Below, in pieces: positions 1 through 7,971 of a DNA stretch of 64,000 nt. The stretch covers positions 359,639 to 423,638 of the forward strand of contig PANA01000004.1 of assembly GCA_002708265.1 (NCBI GenBank), read 5' to 3'. This stretch comes from Legionellales bacterium (GTDB lineage Bacteria; Pseudomonadota; Gammaproteobacteria; Berkiellales; Berkiellaceae). The notes below the pieces were generated by a model. It was not told the origin of the DNA. It saw only the letters and a list, made by a program, of their open reading frames with translations, and did not search any database. A program made the translations under genes and the position numbers. Each line of letters opens with the position of its first letter. Positions within the stretch are counted from its first letter, which is position 1.

Positions 1-623
1 AAGAACAGGGCTAAACCACCTGCTTTAGGAGGCAGGAGGTTTTTAAAAGGAGTGTTTGTTTGTTCTCGTTTTCCCCTTGTGGCTCTTGTGCCCTCAGAAA
101 AATGAACTAATGAAAAGTGAGTTTTCGAGAGGCGTTCAGCAGAATGACGAATTGTATTTTGATCTCTATACCGTAAGTCTGGGTTTTGAGATAGGGCTGC
201 TTTACTGTATCGCTTTAAAAGAGGAAAGTTCATTAGGTACATCCCGAGATTTAATAAAGGCACCCATAATAAGCTTACTTTTGCAAAACACCTTATACAG
301 GAGAGTGTATAAGGTGCTATATGAAATAAAATAAATGGATCAGCGTTGCTTAAGTGGTTGCTCAAAATAATAAAACGACCCTTTGTCGTCTTATAAGGAA
401 ATTTATCGCAAACAACAGTAGTCCCTATAATATATTTAACACCTAAATATTGAGCAATCGACCACCACTTAGATAGAAACTGAGCGTATTTATATAAAAA
501 AGAGTAAACACTATTGATAGGAAGAATTAAAAGTGGTGAAAGAATTAAAATAAAGACGAGCCATAATATTGAACTCGTAATGACCCAAACAGAGAATGTT
601 ATCAGTCTTAAATAGCCTAACAT
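1..623 (-). CDS. PlsC-like 1-acylglycerol-3-phosphate acyltransferase (partial, 3' end beyond window)
   Basis: Reading the minus strand from the ATG at 621-623 gives 207 codons without a stop to the window edge, so this is the N-terminal part of a longer protein. Seen: one or two N-terminal membrane segments (about residues 8-36), the acyltransferase block I NHxxxxD with H90 and D95 (SNHLSNADPF), block III FSEGTR at 175-180, and the PPKAGG stretch near 198-203. This set and spacing are those of the PlsC/LPLAT family, most like the YihG-type inner-membrane enzymes that acylate lysophosphatidic acid for phospholipid synthesis. The start lies 25 bp after the stop of the orphan at 649-2280 and has only a weak Shine-Dalgarno (ACAGGAC), so co-transcription with that orphan is likely. 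Substrate is inferred, not shown. Confidence 0.85.
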   Translation of the reverse strand, partial: MLGYLRLITFSVWVITSSILWLVFILILSPLLILPINSVYSFLYKYAQFLSKWWSIAQYLGVKYIIGTTVVCDKFPYKTTKGRFIILSNHLSNADPFILFHIAPYTLSCIRCFAKVSLLWVPLLNLGMYLMNFPLLKRYSKAALSQNPDLRYRDQNTIRHSAERLSKTHFSLVHFSEGTRATRGKREQTNTPFKNLLPPKAGGLALF

Positions 624-648
624 GTTTTGTCCTGTGTCTATAAAGAAT

Positions 649-2280
649 TTAGTAGCGTTTGTTAAAAGGAGTTAAGGCAGCTTCAGCTCTCTCCAATAAA
701 TCATCAGCACCTAAAGTATCATGCTCAACGGGGCTAGACAGCGTAGAGGGCGTACGTGATGTTGGTAGCAAATTATCTTCAGGCAACTCTCCTTGCGCTC
801 CATCTGTGTTGAGATATTGAGTCAAAAGATGAGATTGAGTGCTCATCGTACCACCAAAGGCAGGTGAGGGTGAACGGACTGGTGATGGAGATAAGGCTGG
901 AGAGTCTAGATCGTATAGGTGTTGACTATCAAAGAGGTTCGATGCCCTGGATTCTTTTTCTGATCTTAGCACAAAAGCAGGGAGATCAGAGTAAGTTGTG
1001 CAGGTTGGGGTTTCATCTGAGCCCTTTGCTTTCGAATGTAGATTCAAATCTTTAGTTTTTCTCTCTATGGCACGGAGTTTGACTTGCATTTGAGCAATTA
1101 AAATGGGGCAATTGCTGCCGGAATCAATAGCAATTTGTCTTGCCTCTTCTATCAAACGAATATCATCGTCTCGCTCAAATGCTGCAACTAAAATTTGTTG
1201 AGATCTCGCGCTTGTATAGCCTGACTTATGCAGCTTGTCATAGATACTATAATCAATAACAGTGCGCAAGGAGGTCTTTAGTAGATACTCAAGGTTCTGT
1301 TCTAACTGGCTCCTAAGTTTGCTTACGAGTGCTTTAGCCTGAGATAACTTTATTTTTTTTGTGTTAATTTCTGTTCCGATTCCATATAACACTACTGAAT
1401 CAGTTGTAGAGCTTACCATATCAGCAGTTGTTGACCAGAAAGAATAAGCGCGTGATTTAATTCCAGATAAAGCGGAACCTAAAATTCCCGCTACGCTGTC
1501 TTCCGCACTAGCTCCTGCACTTGGGGATGGTGAGCGTCTTCTTGATGCTCGGCTATAATCTAACTTGCGAGAAGCAAGCTCTCTTAATTCAGCATCTAAA
1601 TCTTCTATATACTGTTCTAAAGCTTTAATTAAATTGTGAATGTTTGAACAAAGCAAAGACTCTATTCGGTTTTGAATGCTCTTGAGAATACGGTCTTTTA
1701 TCTCTTTTGACTCACTGGAATCGAGTGCAAAAGGGGCAAGCAGAACATATATGTCAATTAGGTACTGGAAATTTTTACTGGTTTTGGAAAAGGGCTTCAG
1801 TGCATAGAGTTTGTTAAATGATATTAAAGAGGTGATTGCCGTTGAAAATAACGGGCTGTCTTCTTTTAGATCAGGAATTAGCTTGTATATAAAGTGACCA
1901 AAAAGACCAATATACGCAGAGTTGCATATAGTGAGCGTATTCCCCCCGTGTTCAATGTCCCCAATGGAGTCAACCTGATAAAATTTTCTGAAGCAATCTA
2001 TTAACCAGTAAATTTGTGCTTTGCCTGAGTGTATTTTTAATCCAATAGGGAAGGGGGTATAGGATTGAAAATTAGTGTTTGCCTGAAATGAACTTAATTT
2101 GAAAACGCTAATCGTAAAATCAATTGTATCGGGTAAAATAATTGAGACACGTGCAGTCCGTTCACTAGTTGATGAACAAAGTTGCTCTTTATCATAAATA
2201 AATCCATCAAAATCGACAAATTTCTGCAAAGAGGCTTCATACGCTGTAATTCTATGTCCTTCAGAACTTGGCAGAGCCAT
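649..2280 (-). CDS. Orphan protein with coiled coil and Ser/Pro-rich tail
   Basis: 543 residues, no family recognised. There is no signal peptide. The N-terminal 200 residues look globular; around 215-240 a charged helical stretch (ALEQYIEDLDAELREL) is a probable coiled coil, followed at once by an Arg/Ser/Pro patch (RRRSPSPS). A second helical region covers about 290-420. From about 440 the chain is low-complexity and Ser/Pro-rich (SPALSPSPVRSPSPAF) and ends in FNKRY. The same KRY ending closes the HAD-like protein at 15951-17432. The gene is followed at 25 bp by the PlsC-like gene. A secreted or host-directed role is only a guess from the tail and the lack of any known domain. Reading frame, length and lack of internal stops support a real gene. 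Confidence 0.8.
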   Translation of the reverse strand: MALPSSEGHRITAYEASLQKFVDFDGFIYDKEQLCSSTSERTARVSIILPDTIDFTISVFKLSSFQANTNFQSYTPFPIGLKIHSGKAQIYWLIDCFRKFYQVDSIGDIEHGGNTLTICNSAYIGLFGHFIYKLIPDLKEDSPLFSTAITSLISFNKLYALKPFSKTSKNFQYLIDIYVLLAPFALDSSESKEIKDRILKSIQNRIESLLCSNIHNLIKALEQYIEDLDAELRELASRKLDYSRASRRRSPSPSAGASAEDSVAGILGSALSGIKSRAYSFWSTTADMVSSTTDSVVLYGIGTEINTKKIKLSQAKALVSKLRSQLEQNLEYLLKTSLRTVIDYSIYDKLHKSGYTSARSQQILVAAFERDDDIRLIEEARQIAIDSGSNCPILIAQMQVKLRAIERKTKDLNLHSKAKGSDETPTCTTYSDLPAFVLRSEKESRASNLFDSQHLYDLDSPALSPSPVRSPSPAFGGTMSTQSHLLTQYLNTDGAQGELPEDNLLPTSRTPSTLSSPVEHDTLGADDLLERAEAALTPFNKRY

Positions 2281-2491
2281 TTTAAATACCTAGCCTAATA
2301 ACTGCATGCTTTGTAAATTATCAGATGCATTGAGGAAATAACAGAAAAGAGTTCAATATACTGAAACAACTAGCTAAATGCTTAAACAAAGCGGTTAGGC
2401 TAAGTAAAATCAGAGTTAAGTTGTTAGTTTACAGACCTGATATTGAGTGATAATCTCAGAGTATTCTAATTGATGCCATGAGATGGATATT

Positions 2492-3010
2492 ATGAAGCAA
2501 TCTATAAGAAATTTGTCAGTTATGTCGCTACTTGCTTTGTTTTCATTGCCTGTTAGCGCTATGCCCGTAAAGTTAGTCTTAGATTTTATAGAGGTTGCAA
2601 ATACTTCTGAAACGAGAGGCGATGAACTTTATTTCAATGTAACCAGTTATGGTAAAGATAGGGATTATGATCACTATCAAGTCCCTTCTTTTCCTACCCA
2701 TTGGTTTTCAGACAGGCTTGAAGAAGTCAAAGATGTTGTTTTATGGGAAAAGGACTTAGAAGAAGGTGAGAGTGTCGAATTGATTGTATCTCTGACTGAA
2801 AGAGATGTTCCCCCTTGGAATATTGATGATTTAATTGGGTCAATTAAAGTCAAAGTCATGAATGACGATGATGATCTTGCCTACAAATGGTCACTCTACG
2901 CCGATCGTGGCGATACTGAGCTTCTTGAGCAAGATGATGAAAACAATGTGTATAAAATGACCGGTGATGATTCAGAGTACACCGTCAGCTTTACCCTATA
3001 CGAGTCGTAA
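2492..3010 (+). CDS. Small secreted acidic protein of unknown function
   Basis: 172 residues from the ATG at 2492; an in-frame ATG nine bases upstream (2483) is also possible, but GAG at 2480-2482 is better spaced for the later one and gives a typical signal peptide (MKQSIRNLSVMSLLALFSLPVSA, read in two halves: basic start, hydrophobic core, VSA cleavage site). The mature part is very rich in Asp and Glu (for example NDDDD near the middle, EQDDEN near the end) and is predicted mostly beta-strand by its alternating pattern, suggesting a periplasmic or exported beta-sandwich. No family recognised. The 3' end overlaps the convergent nadC by 15 bases. Confidence 0.75.
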   Translation: MKQSIRNLSVMSLLALFSLPVSAMPVKLVLDFIEVANTSETRGDELYFNVTSYGKDRDYDHYQVPSFPTHWFSDRLEEVKDVVLWEKDLEEGESVELIVSLTERDVPPWNIDDLIGSIKVKVMNDDDDLAYKWSLYADRGDTELLEQDDENNVYKMTGDDSEYTVSFTLYES

Positions 3011-3832
3011 ACTTAAATCGATGGGGGTTATACATTTGGTTATAGCCCCTATCGCAATTCTTTGAACGCCTGTTTCAGCATACTGTAAAACATTTTCTAT
3101 GGTGATATTGCCTGACGCTTCCAGGACTTTTTTGTTCTCGGTTATGGCGATAGCTTTTTCAATATCTTGCAGTGCAAAATTGTCTAGCATTATCACATCG
3201 CAAGGCAGATCAATTGCTTGTTTAAGTTGGGTAAGGTTTTCCACTTCAATTTCTACAAACAATTCCGATTTCTGGGCAGCGATCAGAATATCCTCAATGT
3301 TTGACTTTGCGAGATGGTTCTCCTTAATTAAGATGCCATCATACAGACCGATACGGTGGTTTTTACCGCCACCACATAGCACCGCATACTTTTGGGCGGT
3401 CCTGAGTCCAGGAACCGTTTTTCGTGTGTCGATGATGTTGGTAGGTAAATGTTTGATAAGTTCAACATATTGGTTTGTTAGTGTTGCTGTTCCACTTAAG
3501 AGTTGAAGAAAATTCAATGCAGTTCGCTCTGCAGTAAGTATTGAGCTGGCTCGTCCTTGTATTTCTAAAAGAACATCATCTTGAGCAATTTGATCGGCGT
3601 CTTGCTTATGCCAAGTAAGCTTTAAATTTGGATCTATTGTTAAAAAAGTGGACTCAACCCAAGGCTGACCACAAAGAATAGCATTTTCTCTGGTAATAAT
3701 TTGGGCGCTTGCCTTTCTGTCGGAAGGTAATAGATCAACCGTTTTGTCTCCAATTCCAATATCTTCCGCTAAGGCAGCGTCTACAGCTTGCTTGATAGAC
3801 TCATCGGTAAGATAATCAGGCCATAGATCCAT
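2996..3832 (-). CDS. nadC: Nicotinate-nucleotide pyrophosphorylase (carboxylating), NadC
   Basis: 278 residues, close to the usual 280-300. Converts quinolinate and PRPP to nicotinate mononucleotide in de novo NAD synthesis, in the cytosol. Seen: EDIGIGDKT near the N terminus, the RKTVPGLR substrate-binding block, KYAVLCGGGKNHR, LIKENHL, EIEVE, IMLDN and EASGNI, all family hallmarks in order. The start ATG (3830-3832) has GAGGG eight bases upstream. The divergent ampD starts only 19 bases away, so at least one of the two promoters must lie inside the neighbouring coding region. nadC next to ampDE is a conserved arrangement in enterics and pseudomonads. Confidence 0.97.
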   Translation of the reverse strand: MDLWPDYLTDESIKQAVDAALAEDIGIGDKTVDLLPSDRKASAQIITRENAILCGQPWVESTFLTIDPNLKLTWHKQDADQIAQDDVLLEIQGRASSILTAERTALNFLQLLSGTATLTNQYVELIKHLPTNIIDTRKTVPGLRTAQKYAVLCGGGKNHRIGLYDGILIKENHLAKSNIEDILIAAQKSELFVEIEVENLTQLKQAIDLPCDVIMLDNFALQDIEKAIAITENKKVLEASGNITIENVLQYAETGVQRIAIGAITKCITPIDLSLRLV

Positions 3833-3851
3833 AAATTTACCCTCTATTTTA

Positions 3852-4400
3852 ATGCAAATAAAAAACGGCGTTGTTTCGAATACTGAGCAAATATTCAGCC
3901 CTAATTATGACGATCGTCCAACAGGTACGCAAATAGACTTGCTTGTTGTTCATTGTATCAGTTTGCCACCGAAAGAGTGGGGCACCCAGTGGATTGAAGC
4001 ATTATTTCAAAATCGTTTAAATCCAAATCAGCATCCTTATTTTGCAGAAATTTATCAGCTAAAAGTAAGTGCACATCTCTTAATTGAGCGATCGGGCCTA
4101 ATTAAACAGTTTGTTAATCTGGAAAGCCGTGCTTGGCACGCAGGACAGTCTATCTTTGATAATAAAACGGCCTGCAATGATTTTAGCATCGGGATTGAGT
4201 TAAATGGCTTTCCAACAAAGCCTTATACAGCTGCTCAGTACAAAAGCCTGAGTCAACTGAGTCGTGCTATCATGGAGCATTATCCAGGTATTACCCCAGA
4301 TAGGATTACGGGGCATGAGTTTATTGCGCCTGGGCGTAAGCCAGATCCCGGTCCAAGTTTTGATTGGGACCGTTTTCACAAAGAGTTGGAGGTAATATGA
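3852..4400 (+). CDS. ampD: 1,6-anhydro-N-acetylmuramyl-L-alanine amidase AmpD
   Basis: 182 residues, against 183 in E. coli. Cytosolic zinc amidase that removes the stem peptide from anhydromuropeptides during peptidoglycan recycling; in many species its loss induces ampC beta-lactamase. Seen: Amidase_2 fold with H34 in LLVVHCIS, the AHLLIERSG and WHAGQS blocks, SIGIELNG, and the C-terminal GHEFIAPGRKPDPG with H155 and D165, so the three zinc ligands known from the family are present. No strong ribosome-binding site precedes the ATG. The stop overlaps the ampE start (ATGA at 4397-4400), indicating translational coupling. No ampC or ampR gene lies in the window. Confidence 0.97.
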   Translation: MQIKNGVVSNTEQIFSPNYDDRPTGTQIDLLVVHCISLPPKEWGTQWIEALFQNRLNPNQHPYFAEIYQLKVSAHLLIERSGLIKQFVNLESRAWHAGQSIFDNKTACNDFSIGIELNGFPTKPYTAAQYKSLSQLSRAIMEHYPGITPDRITGHEFIAPGRKPDPGPSFDWDRFHKELEVI

Positions 4401-5164
4401 ATACCTTGATTGCTTTGCTTTTAGGGCTACTGTTGGATGCAGTTATAGATCACCACACTCCTATGCCGATATATGGAACAGCTAAGCAGTGGAGAGCGTT
4501 TCCATGGGTTGGTAGTTACTTGGATTTTGTTGGGGATTGTTTGAACGCGTCCTCATTAATAAAACGAACGTTAGGTCTGCTGATTGTCTTACTGCCTTTG
4601 CCGACGCTCGCCGCTATTTTATGGGCAGTGTTATCGATGACCTTAAACTGGGCGGCCATTATATTTGAGGCAATAGTGTTAATGTTTTGCCTTTTGCCCT
4701 TAGACAAATCATTAAGTCCAGATCCGCAAGTGGTGGAGTTTACTGAACAAGTATCTAGTGCTACGAACGAAACCTTCACTGGAAGATTTGTGGTGCTTTT
4801 TTGGTTTGCAATATTAGGGGCCTTTGGCGCAGTTTTGTTTCGTATTCTCAATTTTCTTGTTCAGTCACTAACTTCAGAAGAAAGTAATTTTTCAGTCACG
4901 GCTAAAGGATTGCATCATGCTTTGTCTTGGTTGCCTGCTCGTATAACCGCGTACCTGTTTGCTTTAACGGGTTCTTTCGTTGCGACATATGATCGTTTTA
5001 GTGAGCACCTGCTAAACTTTGAAATGGCTAACGAAATAGTTTTGAAAGATTGTGTTTTAGCGGCTCTAGAGGGTTCTCCAAGCTCTGTTCAGGCCTTAGA
5101 ATCTCTGTTAATGCGTACTGGTTGGGCGTGGGTAATATTGCTAGCTATTGTATTGCTGTGTTGA
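4397..5164 (+). CDS. ampE: AmpE-like regulatory/signalling membrane protein
   Basis: 255 residues, shorter than E. coli AmpE (284). Start chosen at the ATG overlapping the ampD stop because GGAGGT lies five bases upstream; an upstream in-frame ATG at 4364 inside ampD would add an unlikely polar extension. Seen: an N-terminal hydrophobic helix, a polar stretch, then several membrane segments (about residues 60-105, 135-160, 175-200) and a final C-terminal helix. The pattern and position after ampD identify the family. AmpE is an inner-membrane protein whose biochemical role is unclear; it has been proposed to act with AmpD in sensing cell-wall products. Confidence 0.88.
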   Translation: MNTLIALLLGLLLDAVIDHHTPMPIYGTAKQWRAFPWVGSYLDFVGDCLNASSLIKRTLGLLIVLLPLPTLAAILWAVLSMTLNWAAIIFEAIVLMFCLLPLDKSLSPDPQVVEFTEQVSSATNETFTGRFVVLFWFAILGAFGAVLFRILNFLVQSLTSEESNFSVTAKGLHHALSWLPARITAYLFALTGSFVATYDRFSEHLLNFEMANEIVLKDCVLAALEGSPSSVQALESLLMRTGWAWVILLAIVLLC

Positions 5165-5247
5165 TTCCCGGCTAAATCACGCCTATCGTACTGCCTGTGC
5201 TACAATCCGTGAAAGTCAACGAATACGGAGCTATTTCCCGTTTTGGT

Positions 5248-5253
5248 TATAAT
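5248..5253 (+). promoter_or_regulatory. Candidate -10 box of the aceE operon
   Basis: TATAAT lies 42 bases before the aceE start in the 130-bp gap after ampE. The matching -35 region (about 5225-5230) is weak, so an activator or extended contacts may be needed. No clear PdhR-type operator was seen, in line with the absence of pdhR here. Confidence 0.35.
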
Positions 5254-5294
5254 GATTTTCATCCGAAGATGTAAGATATAAGTTGGAAAAGTAA

Positions 5295-7958
5295 ATGTCT
5301 ACAAGACCGTTCACTGAGGATAATGATCCCAATGAAACAGCAGAGTGGGAAGATGCAATTAGCTCTGTTATCGCAAATGCCGGTCCCGCCAGAGCAAATT
5401 ACTTGCTCAATATATTACACAACCGCGCGAGTGCTTTAGGGTGTCACTTTAGTGGTGCTGTAAATACTGCATATAAAAATACAATTGCACCGCAGGATCA
5501 GCCTGTATACCCAGGGGATTTAGAGATTGAGCGTCGGATTCGAAATCTGCTGCGATGGAATGCCGCTGCGATTGTTGTACGAGCTCAAATGAGAGATCCA
5601 GATTTGGGGGGGCATATTGGCACGTTTGCTTCTTCTGCATTGCTATATGACGTAGGTTTTAACCATTTTTGGCGGGCAAATGGTCCCCAGCAGGAAGGAG
5701 ACCTAATTTATATCCAAGGTCATAGCTCACCTGGGATTTATGCGCGTTCATATCTTGAAGGTAGGCTATCTGATGAACAGTTAAATCGTTTTCGTCAAGA
5801 AGTAGCACCAGGCGGGCTTTCATCATATCCACATCCTTGGTTAATGCCTGATTATTGGCAGTTTCCAACAGTTTCGATGGGTTTGGGTCCTCTACAGGCA
5901 ATTTATCAAGCTCGTATGATGAAATACCGTCAAGCACGAGGCTTAGAGCCTGAAAACAACCGTAAGGTTTGGTGTTTTTGTGGTGACGGTGAGATGGATG
6001 AGCCCGAATCACTTGGCGGAATAGGGGTCGCTGTTCGCGAAGGATTAGGCAATTTGATATTTGTTGTGAATTGTAATTTACAACGATTAGATGGCCCTGT
6101 AAGGGGCAATGGAAAGATAATTCAAGAACTTGAGCGAGCCTTTTCAAGTGTTGGGTGGAATGTTCTTAAAGTCATTTGGGGCAAAGGATGGGATCCTTTA
6201 TTCTCAGCGGATAAAAGTGGGTTATTACTTGCTCGAATGGAAGAAGCTGTTGATGGAGACTACCAAAACTATAAGGCTAAGGGTGGTGCTTACACCAGAG
6301 AACATTTTTTTGGAAAATACCCTGAATTAAAAGAAATGGTCGCTCAGTATACAGACGATGATATTTTACGTTTGCAACGAGGTGGTCATGATGTTCATAA
6401 AGTATATGCGGCATATGCTAAAGCAATGGAAGCAAAGGGCCCGACTGTCATATTAGTCAAAACGACAAAGGGTTATGGATTGGGGGCCGCGGGTGAAGCC
6501 TTAAACACTGCGCACAATACAAAAAAAATGACAGTGGAAGCTTTAAAAACATTTCGTGATCGGTTTGATGTACCTGTTACAGATAAAGAAATTGAAAAAG
6601 TGCCTTTTTATCGTCCGGACTCAAAAAGTCCAGAGGCACAATACTTAGCAGAGCGAAGACAGGCGTTACATGGTTACTTACCCTCAAGACGCACTAAGGC
6701 GACTAAAGTTCCATCAGCACCAAGCTTAGATTCTTTTCAAGCCCTTTTAGAAGGATCTAATGGACGTAGCATTTCAACGACAATGGCATTTGTCCGCCTT
6801 ATTGGTAGTTTATTGAAAGATAAAAGCATCGGCTCAAAACTAGTGCCAATTGTTCCGGATGAAGCAAGAACTTTTGGTATGGAAGGGTTGTTTCGTCAAG
6901 TTGGGATATATGCTGCTGAGGGCCAGAAGTACGAGCCAGTAGATAAAGATCAGGTGATGTTCTACAAAGAGTCTAAACAGGGTCAAATATTGCAAGAGGG
7001 CTTAAACGAAGCGGGCGCATTTTGCTCGTGGGTTGCAGCTGGGACCAGTTACTCAAATCATAATGATGTGATGATCCCTTTTTATATTTATTATTCAATG
7101 TTTGGTTTTCAGCGAATAGGTGATTTTGCTTGGGCAGCGGGTGATTCTAGGACTAAGGGGTTTTTGATCGGTGCAACTTCAGGTAGAACAACCTTGAATG
7201 GTGAGGGATTACAGCATGAAGACGGCCACTCTCATATCCTGGCAGGCACAATTCCGAACTGTATAAGTTATGATCCGACGTTTAGTTACGAGTTGGCAGT
7301 GATTATTCAACATGGTTTGAAACGGATGTTGGATGATGGGGATGATGTCTATTTTTATATCACTACGATGAATGAAAATTATGAACATCCTGCTATGCCT
7401 AAGAATGCTGAAAAGGATATCGTGCGTGGAATGTACTGTTTTTCTGAAGAGGAAAAACACAAAACGCACATCCAGTTAATGGGGTCAGGTACGATCTTTA
7501 ATGAAGTACTTGAGGCAGCGAAGTTAATCGAAAAGGATTTTGCAATAAGCGCCACTATTTGGAGTGCTCCTAGCTTTAATGAGCTGGGACGAGACGGTCA
7601 AAAAGTACAGCGCATGAACGATCGAAATCCAGGGGCTAAGCCTAAAGTGCCATTTGTGACTCAGAAACTTGAGCAGACTAAAGCACCTGTTGTGGCTGCG
7701 ACAGATTACATGAAGTCTTATGTTGAGCAAATTCGTCGATACGTTCCTCATAAATATTACACTTTGGGCACAGATGGTTATGGGCGTTCCGACACAAGGG
7801 CGTCACTGAGGGCCCATTTTGAAGTCGATCGTTACCACATTGCGTATACGGCTGTGCAGGCCTGTGTTGAAGAGGGTACCCTTGATAGTAAAGCCCTTAC
7901 TAAGGCACACAAACTATATAATATTGATGGGAAAAAGCCTGACCCGCTTGAAGTTTAA
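5295..7958 (+). CDS. aceE: Pyruvate dehydrogenase E1 component (homodimeric), AceE
   Basis: 887 residues, the same length as E. coli AceE. Thiamin-diphosphate enzyme that decarboxylates pyruvate and transfers the acetyl group to the lipoyl domains of E2 in the pyruvate dehydrogenase complex. Seen: HGHxG-like region (YIQGHSSPGIYAR), the ThDP/Mg motif starting GDGEMDEPES and ending NCNLQRLDGPV, the transketolase-like middle domain (GEGLQHEDGHS) and the conserved C-terminal domain ending in an E2-docking region. First gene of a tight run: aceF starts 13 bp later, then lpdA, putP and putA. The aroP and pdhR genes that separate ampE and aceE in E. coli are absent, so feedback control by PdhR is not encoded here. 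Confidence 0.98.
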   Translation: MSTRPFTEDNDPNETAEWEDAISSVIANAGPARANYLLNILHNRASALGCHFSGAVNTAYKNTIAPQDQPVYPGDLEIERRIRNLLRWNAAAIVVRAQMRDPDLGGHIGTFASSALLYDVGFNHFWRANGPQQEGDLIYIQGHSSPGIYARSYLEGRLSDEQLNRFRQEVAPGGLSSYPHPWLMPDYWQFPTVSMGLGPLQAIYQARMMKYRQARGLEPENNRKVWCFCGDGEMDEPESLGGIGVAVREGLGNLIFVVNCNLQRLDGPVRGNGKIIQELERAFSSVGWNVLKVIWGKGWDPLFSADKSGLLLARMEEAVDGDYQNYKAKGGAYTREHFFGKYPELKEMVAQYTDDDILRLQRGGHDVHKVYAAYAKAMEAKGPTVILVKTTKGYGLGAAGEALNTAHNTKKMTVEALKTFRDRFDVPVTDKEIEKVPFYRPDSKSPEAQYLAERRQALHGYLPSRRTKATKVPSAPSLDSFQALLEGSNGRSISTTMAFVRLIGSLLKDKSIGSKLVPIVPDEARTFGMEGLFRQVGIYAAEGQKYEPVDKDQVMFYKESKQGQILQEGLNEAGAFCSWVAAGTSYSNHNDVMIPFYIYYSMFGFQRIGDFAWAAGDSRTKGFLIGATSGRTTLNGEGLQHEDGHSHILAGTIPNCISYDPTFSYELAVIIQHGLKRMLDDGDDVYFYITTMNENYEHPAMPKNAEKDIVRGMYCFSEEEKHKTHIQLMGSGTIFNEVLEAAKLIEKDFAISATIWSAPSFNELGRDGQKVQRMNDRNPGAKPKVPFVTQKLEQTKAPVVAATDYMKSYVEQIRRYVPHKYYTLGTDGYGRSDTRASLRAHFEVDRYHIAYTAVQACVEEGTLDSKALTKAHKLYNIDGKKPDPLEV

Positions 7959-7971
7959 AAAAGGACACCAA

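Noticed and set aside
6..47. Hairpin AAACC-CCTGC / GCAGG-GGTTT near the window start
   Set aside because: Also internal to the acyltransferase coding sequence (the PPKAGG region), so not a terminator.
289..316. Perfect 11-bp inverted repeat with six-base loop, looking like a terminator
   Set aside because: It is inside the coding frame of the PlsC-like gene; no T-run follows on the minus strand. Chance or coding-constrained.
56..334. Plus-strand open frame of 92 codons near the left edge
   Set aside because: It lies antisense to the acyltransferase, whose motifs are clear, and has no family features or ribosome-binding site.
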